DNA from: Nitrospirae bacterium GWC2_42_7
GTDB lineage: Bacteria; Nitrospirota; Thermodesulfovibrionia; Thermodesulfovibrionales; UBA6898
Direction of reading: 5' to 3'
DNA length: 5,241 bases
Assembly (NCBI GenBank): GCA_001803645.1
Contig: MHDW01000023.1
Span: 9,018-14,258 of the forward strand
In this document: one piece after another, positions 1 to 4,702 of the stretch
Layout of the letters: each line of letters starts with the position of its first letter
Numbering within the stretch: the stretch's first letter is position 1
Program-made: the position numbers and the translations under genes
Notes under the pieces: generated by a model
The model's input: the letters and a program-made list of their open reading frames with translations, nothing else
Told to the model about the DNA's origin: nothing
The model's database searches: none

Positions 1-479
1 ATTTTTCTCTCAGACTCATCAGGAGGCTTTTTCCCCCTCTTTAAGCCGTCCTCGATCCTTTTGAGTCTTGTATCGATAAGCTCCAGATCACCAAAGATCA
101 TCTCGAGCTCAACTGTCTCAGCATCCCTGATAGGATCAACACCGCCCAATGGATGGGATATGGATTCATCTTCAAACCCTCTTATTACATGTACAATTGC
201 ATCTGCGTCCTTGATCATGTCAAAGACCTTTCTGTTCTGCACTGTATCGCCTTTTGTGAGTCCGATAAAATCAACATACTCAACTGTTGCATGAGTTGTT
301 TTCTTGGGCTTATAGATCTCAGTAAGCTTCACAAGCCTTTCATCCGGGACCTTTACGATACCGATATGCGGTTCAGTGACCACGGATGGGTATATAGTTG
401 TTTCGATGTTCATACCTGTTAAAGCATTAAATATAGTTGTCTTGCCTGAATTGGCAAGTCCGATCACAGCAACTTTCAT
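1..479 (-). CDS. YchF/OLA1-like P-loop NTPase, N-terminal part (3' end outside window)
   Basis: Reading leftward from ATG at 479 gives 159 codons open to the window edge. The N-terminus has a Walker A/G1 motif GLANSGKT at residues 7-14, followed by IFNALTG. The segments YPSVVTEPHIGIVKVPDERL (about 30-49), KPKKTTHATVEYVDFIGLTKG (about 57-77), DAIVHVIRGFEDESI (about 93-107) and VDPIRDAETVELE (about 114-126) follow the order and spacing of YchF/Obg-like ATPase (OLA1) proteins: G1, G2 region, G3-like DxxG, then the conserved R-F-E-D and DPIRD blocks. The family is known to bind ATP or GTP and to associate with ribosomes and the stress response. Classical YchF has GLPNVGKST and DIAGL; this protein has GLANSGKTT and DFIGL, so it may be a divergent subgroup or paralogue. 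The coiled-coil and C-terminal TGS-like domains are not visible. Start choice is supported by a Shine-Dalgarno site five bases upstream and by Walker A beginning at residue 7. Confidence 0.9.
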   Translation of the reverse strand, partial: MKVAVIGLANSGKTTIFNALTGMNIETTIYPSVVTEPHIGIVKVPDERLVKLTEIYKPKKTTHATVEYVDFIGLTKGDTVQNRKVFDMIKDADAIVHVIRGFEDESISHPLGGVDPIRDAETVELEMIFGDLELIDTRLKRIEDGLKRGKKPPDESERK

Positions 480-484
480 ATTAT

Positions 485-490
485 CTCCTT
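485..490 (-). promoter_or_regulatory. Shine-Dalgarno site of the YchF-like gene
   Basis: On the minus strand this reads AAGGAG, five bases before the ATG at 479. It fixes the start codon of the YchF-like gene. Confidence 0.8.
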
Positions 491-504
491 AATATTAATT
501 CACT

Positions 505-532
505 ATTATACATGATAAATGTTTTGGTTCAA
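505..532 (-). promoter_or_regulatory. Sigma-70-type promoter for the YchF-like gene
   Basis: On the minus strand, TTGAAC (532-527) is followed after 16 bases by a perfect TATAAT (510-505). Transcription would start near 498, giving a leader of about 20 bases that contains the AAGGAG site. This is the best promoter match in the window. Confidence 0.7.
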
Positions 533-587
533 CTACACTTATAAAAAAAGCTAATTAATGAAGTCATTAGTAAAGCCACATACAGCA

Positions 588-641
588 CCCTCCCCTTAAT
601 TCCCTCCCCTTACCAACAGTAGGTGCCTTAAGCAAGGGAGG
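588..641. repeat. GC-rich direct repeat with imperfect inverted arm
   Basis: The 11-mer CCCTCCCCTTA occurs at 588-598 and again at 602-612. The second copy can pair, with one bulged C, with AAGGGAGG at 634-641 across a loop of about 22 bases. The segment lies in the divergent intergenic region and has strong strand asymmetry (C-runs then G-runs) unlike the AT-rich flanks. It looks like part of a dispersed intergenic element rather than a terminator, because both neighbouring genes point away from it. Confidence 0.5.
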
Positions 642-650
642 AAAAATTAA

Positions 651-699
651 CTCCCCCTTCCCCCTCTTAAGTTAAGAGGGGGTGCCGAAGGCGGGGGCG
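651..699. repeat. GC-rich palindromic intergenic element
   Basis: A perfect 23-base palindrome with an odd centre spans 660-682: CCCCCTCTTAA at 660-670 and its exact complement at 672-682. An outer C5 run (653-657) can pair with a G5 run (693-697), giving a second, interrupted stem around a GTGCCGAAGGC segment. GGTGCC also recurs at 622-627 and 681-686, linking this element to the preceding one. It resembles short palindromic repeats dispersed between genes in many environmental genomes (REP- or MITE-like). Whether it is multicopy in this genome cannot be seen from one window. Confidence 0.55.
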
Positions 700-713
700 T
701 TATCTCCCCTTTA

Positions 714-740
714 TTGACTTTAAAACATAGCGGCTATTAA
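714..740 (+). promoter_or_regulatory. Possible promoter of argS
   Basis: TTGACT (714-719) is followed after 15 bases by TATTAA (735-740, four of six consensus bases). The short spacer and weak -10 make this tentative. If it is used, transcription would start about 5-7 bases before the argS ATG and the mRNA would be nearly leaderless, which would fit the lack of a Shine-Dalgarno site. Confidence 0.3.
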
Positions 741-754
741 ACTTAAACGCTATG
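726..754 (+). promoter_or_regulatory. Inverted repeat enclosing the argS start codon
   Basis: CATAGCG (726-732) and CGCTATG (748-754) form a perfect 7-bp inverted repeat around a 15-base AT-rich loop. The right arm ends with the ATG start codon of argS. It could be an RNA hairpin that hides the start codon, or a DNA operator covering the putative -10 region. Neither role can be decided from sequence alone. Confidence 0.4.
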
Positions 755-2398
755 AAAAAGGATGTTAGGAATATACTTCATGACTCTCTCGAAAAACTCG
801 GTGTTTCACCCTGCCCTGAGATCGAGATAGAAATTCCGAGAGAAAAATTCTTTGGCGATCTCTCAACTCCTGTTGCGATGGGGCTTGCAAAAACTTTGAA
901 AAAAGCACCTAAAAATATCGCTGAAGATATCATAAACAACATCACTGACAGGAATATTTTCGAGAAGATAGATATCGCAGGCGCAGGGTTCATAAACTTC
1001 ACCTTCACAAAAAAATATCTGCATGCATTACTAAAAGACCTTCTCTCCTCAGGAAAATCCTCTATGAGGACTGATGTAGGGCATAAGAGAAAAGTCCTTG
1101 TTGAGTTTGTGAGCGCAAATCCCACAGGCCCTCTTCACATAGGACATGCGCGCGGTGCTGCTGTAGGCAATGCCTTATGCAATCTCCTTGAGGAGTCCGG
1201 GTTCATTGTAGAGCGGGAATATTATATAAATGACGCAGGCAGGCAGATAAAACTCCTCGGCATGTCGGTCTATGCCAAATATCAGCAGTCCCTTGGTGTC
1301 AATGCTGAATTCCCTGAGGATGGATACCGCGGACAGTATATAGATGATGAGGCTTCAGCCTTATCTGCTCAGGCAGGGGACAAATTCAAGAATGTCTCTT
1401 TTGAGGATTGCGAGAAAGAGATAACTGGATGGGCATATAACAGGATGATGGAGCTCATTAAGAAGGATATCTCATATTTTTCGATCAAAGAATTCTCGAG
1501 CTGGGTCAGTGAAAAGAAGATGCATGAGAACAATGAGGTCAAAAAGGCTATTGAGTATCTTAAAAGCAAAGATTTTATCTATGAAAAAGATGGCGCTGTC
1601 TGGTTCAGTTCAGAAAAATTTGGGGATGACAAGGACAGGGTTGTTATTAAAAGCGACGGGGAACATACATATTTTGCCTCTGATATCGCATATCACAAGG
1701 ACAAGCTAGATAGGGGTTTCGACATAATCATCGACATATGGGGTGCAGACCACCACGGATATATCCCGAGGATAGCATCAGTCATGAAGGCATTTGGATA
1801 TGACAGTTCCAAGTTCAAGGTGATCCTTGTCCAGATGGTCAACCTCTTAAAACATGGTGAACCTTTCCAGATGTCAAAAAGGGCCGGCAATTTTGTGACC
1901 CTCAGCGAGGTGGTGGACCTTGTCGGAGCAGACATTACCAAATTCATCTTTCTGACAAGAAAATCAGACAGCCATCTTGATTTTGATATTGATGTTGTTA
2001 CAGCAACATCAGCAGAAAACCCTGTTTTTTATGTTCAGTATGCAAATGCAAGGATAAACAGCATCTTTCTGAATGCAAAAGAAAAAGGGATAGATACCGA
2101 AGATTACAATGGCATTGACTTTGGACTGCTGACAGAGCAGGATGAGACAGACCTTATAAAGAAACTGCTTTCATACATTATGGTGATTGAAGGAGCGGCA
2201 ACAGCATTCGAACCTCACAGGATAACATTCTTTCTTCAGGAACTCTCAGGCATGTTCCATTCATACTATCACAAGCATAAGGTCATTACAGATGATATCA
2301 ATACAACCAAAGCAAGACTTGCGCTATGCAATGCTGTAAAAGTTGTCATCAAAGATGCATTAACTATCCTTGGAGTCACAGCGCCTGAAAAGATGTGA
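752..2398 (+). CDS. argS: Arginyl-tRNA synthetase (class I)
   Basis: This enzyme joins arginine to tRNA-Arg using ATP in the cytoplasm. The 548-residue protein has the expected length and domain order. An N-terminal additional (tRNA D-loop recognition) domain covers about residues 1-105, with the GDLST block at 35-39 and AGAGFINF at 76-83. The catalytic Rossmann fold follows, with SANPTGPLHIGHARGA at 121-136; HIGH is residues 129-132. The KMSKS-equivalent is MSKRAG at 374-379, just after GADHHGYIPR (331-340). The C-terminal helical anticodon-binding domain starts near ENPVFYVQYANARI (422-435) and ends with the family-typical GVTAPEKM. No other in-frame start lies between the upstream stop at 728-730 and ATG 752, so the start is secure, yet no Shine-Dalgarno sequence precedes it. 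The gene seems monocistronic: 272 bp separate it from the divergent YchF-like gene and more than 300 bp from sodN. Confidence 0.97.
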   Translation: MKKDVRNILHDSLEKLGVSPCPEIEIEIPREKFFGDLSTPVAMGLAKTLKKAPKNIAEDIINNITDRNIFEKIDIAGAGFINFTFTKKYLHALLKDLLSSGKSSMRTDVGHKRKVLVEFVSANPTGPLHIGHARGAAVGNALCNLLEESGFIVEREYYINDAGRQIKLLGMSVYAKYQQSLGVNAEFPEDGYRGQYIDDEASALSAQAGDKFKNVSFEDCEKEITGWAYNRMMELIKKDISYFSIKEFSSWVSEKKMHENNEVKKAIEYLKSKDFIYEKDGAVWFSSEKFGDDKDRVVIKSDGEHTYFASDIAYHKDKLDRGFDIIIDIWGADHHGYIPRIASVMKAFGYDSSKFKVILVQMVNLLKHGEPFQMSKRAGNFVTLSEVVDLVGADITKFIFLTRKSDSHLDFDIDVVTATSAENPVFYVQYANARINSIFLNAKEKGIDTEDYNGIDFGLLTEQDETDLIKKLLSYIMVIEGAATAFEPHRITFFLQELSGMFHSYYHKHKVITDDINTTKARLALCNAVKVVIKDALTILGVTAPEKM

Positions 2399-2528
2399 CC
2401 TCCGGTTTTTTCCTCTTTTAATTTTTTCCTTTACATCCCCTTCGTCATTTATTAAAATCAATTCGGATCAGAAGCAGTCAATGTTTTGCATTTAAGCTTT
2501 TAATGGTATGCGTTTTAAAAGGAGACAA

Positions 2529-2606
2529 ATGAGGGTTTTCCACAAACAACTTCTACGCATCAGCCATATGCGGACATCGGCGGTAGCCCGCCTTCATAAA
2601 GTGTGA
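2529..2606 (+). CDS. Possible 25-residue small protein
   Basis: ATG at 2529 opens a 25-codon frame ending in TGA, preceded by AAAAGGAG (2517-2524) with a four-base gap. The peptide is basic (MRVFHKQLLR at the start, ending RLHKV) and has no recognisable domain. The good ribosome site is the only positive evidence. It could be a leader peptide for the downstream sodN transcript or simply chance. Confidence 0.2.
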   Translation: MRVFHKQLLRISHMRTSAVARLHKV

Positions 2607-2700
2607 TATATTGCAGTTATGAAACAGATAAACAGACACTTGGCTTATTAATTGTTATAGGCAGATGTAAATGGGAGATTTTAAACATCAATTAACCCAA

Positions 2701-2708
2701 AAAGGAGG
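2701..2708 (+). promoter_or_regulatory. Shine-Dalgarno site deciding the sodN start
   Basis: AAAGGAGG lies six bases before ATG 2715 but only three bases before the in-frame GTG 2712. The spacing favours ATG 2715 as the start of sodN. Confidence 0.75.
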
Positions 2709-2714
2709 CTTGTG

Positions 2715-3161
2715 ATGAAGAAAAGATTTTATCAGTTGATAGTAGTGATTATATTTCTTGCAGTTATTGGAGGCAGTGCACTTGCTCATTGTGAAATTCC
2801 GTGCGGGATATATGATGATGAAGCACGGATAACAATGCTTTTTGAGAACATAACCACGATCGAGAAATCAATGAACCAAATTATAGCGCTCGAAAAAGAG
2901 CAAAACCATAACTCCAATCAGCTAATCAGATGGGTTATGAACAAGGAAGACCATGCGAATAAGCTCAATGAGATTGTTACCCAATACTTTATGGCGCAAC
3001 GGATTAAGCTTGATGCAAAAGATTATGACAAAAAGATTGGTCTCCTTCATCAGATGCTGGTTTATAGCATGAAATGCAAACAAACCACTGATACTAAGAA
3101 CACCGATAAACTGAGGAGTTTAGTAAAAGAATTTAAAGAGGTTTATTTTGATAAAAAATAA
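2715..3161 (+). CDS. sodN: Nickel superoxide dismutase with Sec-type signal peptide
   Basis: NiSOD converts superoxide to oxygen and hydrogen peroxide at a nickel bound by the mature N-terminus. The 148-residue product starts with a signal peptide: MKKR, a hydrophobic core (about residues 8-20) and SALA at 21-24. Directly after it comes HCEIPCGIY (25-33), the diagnostic Ni-hook HCxxPCGxY, in which His1, Cys2 and Cys6 of the mature chain are the known ligands. The remaining 124 residues are predicted helical, with EKSMNQI (50-56), NQLIRWVMNKEDHANKLNEIVTQYF (about 68-92) and a C-terminal KEFKEVYF, matching the four-helix-bundle NiSOD family (mature length about 117). Cleavage after ALA would expose His25 directly, so export and hook formation may be one step. 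Well-studied NiSODs instead carry a short propeptide removed by the dedicated peptidase SodX, and no sodX is seen here. The product should act outside the cytoplasm. The stop TAA overlaps the next short ORF by one base. Confidence 0.93.
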   Translation: MKKRFYQLIVVIIFLAVIGGSALAHCEIPCGIYDDEARITMLFENITTIEKSMNQIIALEKEQNHNSNQLIRWVMNKEDHANKLNEIVTQYFMAQRIKLDAKDYDKKIGLLHQMLVYSMKCKQTTDTKNTDKLRSLVKEFKEVYFDKK

Positions 3162-3307
3162 TGTTGCAAATAAAGAATATGGAAAGTGAAGCTGAATTAG
3201 TTCGAAAATGGGCAAAATCAAAACTAGAAATAAGACGCATTTGGTTTTATGGCAGCAGAAATCGATACGAAATGATATACATTGACTCAGGACGATTTTC
3301 GATATAA
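3161..3307 (+). pseudogene. Truncated minimal nucleotidyltransferase (MNT-like) fragment
   Basis: ATG at 3161 uses the last base of the sodN stop (TAATG) and opens 48 codons. Residues 10-35 (EAELVRKWAKSKLEIRRIWF, then YGSRNR) resemble the first helix and beta strand plus the GSR signature of minimal nucleotidyltransferases, whose family pattern is GSRxxG followed by a Ser-Asp-x-Asp metal site. Here the second glycine is Tyr/Glu, no DxD pair follows, and the frame stops 13-15 residues later. Full-length members are about 100 residues, so this is most likely a 3'-truncated remnant. Its last eight codons and stop (SGRFSI region) fall inside copy 1 of the 48-bp direct repeat, suggesting that the gene was broken where that repeat begins. 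The stop-start overlap would allow translational coupling to sodN, so expression of a short peptide is possible. Confidence 0.5.
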
Positions 3308-3308
3308 T
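3282..3308 (+). promoter_or_regulatory. Candidate promoter in repeat copy 1 (for the lipoprotein gene)
   Basis: TTGACT (3282-3287, five of six consensus bases) and a perfect TATAAT (3303-3308) are separated by 15 bases, slightly short for sigma-70. Initiation near 3315 would give a leader of about 120 bases ahead of the lipoprotein gene. Presence of the same layout in the second copy strengthens the call. Confidence 0.5.
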
Positions 3309-3329
3309 ATGACAAAGTTACAAGGAGGG
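3282..3329 (+). repeat. 48-bp direct repeat, copy 1
   Basis: Matches 3858-3905 at 42 of 48 positions without gaps, a constant offset of 576 bp. Mismatches are at 3285, 3291, 3309, 3318, 3320 and 3325. The core ACGATTTTCGATATAAT is identical in both copies. It overlaps the 3' end of the nucleotidyltransferase fragment and lies 104 bp before the lipoprotein start codon. Similarity stops at both ends, so it is not part of a longer duplicated gene. Confidence 0.9.
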
Positions 3330-3421
3330 GCTTTTTAAAAATGGCTTTTCTACAGACTCGTTATCTTCACATTAATGAAAAGACTATTTGAGTTTCACTT
3401 TTATCAACTTAGTTAAATTTT

Positions 3422-3429
3422 AAAGGAGG
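3422..3429 (+). promoter_or_regulatory. Shine-Dalgarno site of the lipoprotein gene
   Basis: AAAGGAGG ends four bases before ATG 3434. The 11 bases AAAGGAGGCTT are the same as those ahead of sodN. Confidence 0.75.
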
Positions 3430-3433
3430 CTTT

Positions 3434-3847
3434 ATGAAGAATTACGTTCTGCCAGTGTTGCTCATGTTAGTATTTTTATCAGGATGTTCTACGTCAGCAA
3501 GCTTCATCCTTCCACAGGATACTGCTCTCATGATTAATGACGAGCGCGTCTATTTTGAGTCCAAGGATGAAGACGGACGTCCCAGATTTAAAACCAGACC
3601 TTTTTTCTGGACATCAATAATCGGGATAGAATACCGTCTTATTCAAAACAATAAGATAATTAAAGAAGACAGGTTGCCTTCTGATTTTAGAGTTGCGTCG
3701 ATATTTTGGCCGCCCTATGCTTTAATTTACTGGCCTGTTGGTTTCCGCTTTGACTGTTATGATCTTTCAGACCCCCAAAAAGAGTTAGTCGAAGAGTGTG
3801 GAGAACGTGATAAAATTACTAGCAAAGACGAATCGCAAAATCCATAG
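3434..3847 (+). CDS. Small lipoprotein of unknown function
   Basis: The 137-residue product begins with a lipoprotein signal peptide: MKNYVLPVLLMLVF and the lipobox LSGC at 15-18, so Cys18 would be lipidated. Ser at the next position (no Asp) predicts outer-membrane sorting under the Lol rule if the host is Gram-negative. The mature part has two aromatic, hydrophobic stretches, FFWTSIIGIEYRL (57-69) and IFWPPYALIYWPVGF (90-104), joined by a charged segment, and a polar tail. Two cysteines (108 and 122) could form a disulfide. I do not recognise the family. The FWPPYALIYWP motif resembles turn-and-strand patches of small membrane-associated lipoproteins, which is only an impression. The gene lies between the two copies of the direct repeat, with a candidate promoter in the upstream copy, and precedes the DUF305 gene, so an envelope role is likely. 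Confidence 0.85.
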   Translation: MKNYVLPVLLMLVFLSGCSTSASFILPQDTALMINDERVYFESKDEDGRPRFKTRPFFWTSIIGIEYRLIQNNKIIKEDRLPSDFRVASIFWPPYALIYWPVGFRFDCYDLSDPQKELVEECGERDKITSKDESQNP

Positions 3848-3857
3848 TTATCAGCCT

Positions 3858-3884
3858 TTGTCTCAGAACGATTTTCGATATAAT
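3858..3884 (+). promoter_or_regulatory. Candidate promoter in repeat copy 2 (for the DUF305 gene)
   Basis: TTGTCT (3858-3863, four of six consensus bases) and a perfect TATAAT (3879-3884) with the same 15-base spacer as copy 1. It would give a leader of about 127 bases before ATG 4018. The weaker -35 suggests lower activity or dependence on an activator. Confidence 0.4.
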
Positions 3885-3905
3885 CTGACAAAGGTTCAAG
3901 CAGGG
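3858..3905 (+). repeat. 48-bp direct repeat, copy 2
   Basis: Second copy of the element at 3282-3329. It starts ten bases after the lipoprotein stop codon and lies 112 bp before the DUF305 start codon, almost the same distance as copy 1 to the lipoprotein start (104 bp). The two copies therefore bracket the lipoprotein gene like a cassette. Confidence 0.9.
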
Positions 3906-4003
3906 AAGAGTAAACTAAACATCGAAGCAATTGCTTACTATATATATGAAAATAAATATTTGAAAAGCCTAAAAAAATGGAGTATTGTTTAAACAGCTAC
4001 ACC

Positions 4004-4009
4004 AAGGAG
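4004..4009 (+). promoter_or_regulatory. Shine-Dalgarno site deciding the DUF305 start
   Basis: AAGGAG lies eight bases before ATG 4018. An in-frame TTG at 3985 lies upstream of this site and would put extra residues before the signal peptide, so ATG 4018 is preferred. Confidence 0.8.
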
Positions 4010-4017
4010 AAAAAGAT

Positions 4018-4629
4018 ATGAGATTATTTATAAATAAAAAATTATTTGTATTGTCGGTTTTATTTCTCTTGGTATTTACAGGTCAGCTTACTGCTGAAGA
4101 GCAGGGACAGGGTGCTTCTCACAAACCATCAGAGCATATGGGGCATAAAGCTACCAGCCCGGCCATGATGCATATGTCTCATACTGAAATGATCAACTCT
4201 GAAAAAGACTTTCTCAGAGAAATGATCCCACACCATCAGGAAGCTGTTGATACTTCGGTGCTTCTTTTTATATGCACTCAAGATCCGGACCTTAAAGTGC
4301 TGACAAAAGCTATTTATAAAGCACAGACAGATGAAATACTCGATATGAGGCTTTCCTATGCTCGCTGGTATAACCTCATCCCAACGGGTTCCATGTACCA
4401 GCCCATGATGCGTGACCTCAATATCGTAACCGGCCGGGAAAGGGACATCCGCTACGTCAAGGACATGATAGTACATCACAAAGGTGCTCTGGACATGGCA
4501 GAAAAGGTTTTGACCTTCAAGGATATCCACGAGGAAACCGTCATATTTGCAAAAGCTATTTTAACGAACCAGCAGACTGAGATCGACTTCATGCAGAACT
4601 GGCTCAAAAAAGCCGGAGCATCGCAATAA
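4018..4629 (+). CDS. Exported DUF305 protein, probable copper/metal binder
   Basis: The 203-residue product has an N-terminal signal peptide (MRLFINKK, hydrophobic core about 9-20, likely cleavage after QLTA at about 26). A Met/His-rich stretch follows, HMGHKATSPAMMHMSHTEM (40-58), typical of periplasmic copper-binding segments. Two DUF305 half-motifs come next: FLREMIPHHQEAVDTS (65-80) with His72-His73, and YVKDMIVHHKGALDMA (146-161) with His153-His154. The C-terminal NQQTEIDFMQNWL (184-196) is the usual closing helix. DUF305 (ferritin-like) proteins are four-helix bundles in which each HH pair lies on a helix. Some, such as cyanobacterial CopM, bind copper in the periplasm. Both HH motifs are intact and the length is normal. 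The gene follows the second promoter-bearing repeat and lies downstream of sodN, supporting a role in periplasmic metal or oxidative stress handling. Metal identity is an inference. Confidence 0.9.
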   Translation: MRLFINKKLFVLSVLFLLVFTGQLTAEEQGQGASHKPSEHMGHKATSPAMMHMSHTEMINSEKDFLREMIPHHQEAVDTSVLLFICTQDPDLKVLTKAIYKAQTDEILDMRLSYARWYNLIPTGSMYQPMMRDLNIVTGRERDIRYVKDMIVHHKGALDMAEKVLTFKDIHEETVIFAKAILTNQQTEIDFMQNWLKKAGASQ

Positions 4630-4702
4630 TTCAGGCTCTGACATAGGCAATATTCAAAAAGAAGGCTGGATAATTAATTGTTAGACAGGAATATTATAAA
4701 TT

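Larger units (their letters stand above)
2399..2714. other. Intergenic region between argS and sodN
   Basis: No convincing gene lies here. The first 40 bases are T-rich without a strong hairpin, so no clear intrinsic terminator for argS is visible. A small GC hairpin (GGCGG 2579-2583, CCGCC 2588-2592, four-base loop) lies inside the possible 25-codon ORF. An imperfect palindrome around AAGCTT (about 2489-2505) could be an operator but matches no site I recognise. I found no confident promoter for sodN. Confidence 0.5.

Noticed and set aside
61..422. Plus-strand frames in the first 420 bases
   Set aside because: They are antisense to the YchF-like gene, whose P-loop and family motifs make the minus strand the coding one.
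778..1125. Long open frame on the minus strand opposite argS
   Set aside because: Lies wholly within the well-supported argS gene, has no recognisable domain; a shadow of argS codon usage. The same applies to other frames inside argS and to the minus-strand frame at 4129-4530 opposite the DUF305 gene.
2399..2440. T-rich stretch after argS as an intrinsic terminator
   Set aside because: There are T-runs but no stable GC stem immediately before them.
2486..2512. TTGCAT with TATGCG as a sodN promoter
   Set aside because: Weak -10 (three of six consensus bases) and a 15-base spacer; not above chance in this AT-rich DNA. No Nur- or Fur-like operator was convincing either.
3341..3391. 16-codon ORF after AAGGAGGGG in repeat copy 1
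   Set aside because: Very short, and the corresponding position after copy 2 has neither the GGAGG nor an ATG. Probably chance.
3282..3905. Integron attC-like sites in the direct repeats
   Set aside because: The gene-plus-repeat layout suggested cassettes, but the repeats lack paired RYYYAAC and GTTRRRY core sites and the expected internal symmetry.
3798..3992. 64-codon GTG-start ORF overlapping the end of the lipoprotein gene
   Set aside because: It overlaps the lipoprotein gene by 50 bp out of frame, has no Shine-Dalgarno site at a good distance, and runs through repeat copy 2. Its IEAIAYYIYENK tail only faintly recalls DUF2934-type segments. Most likely a chance frame.
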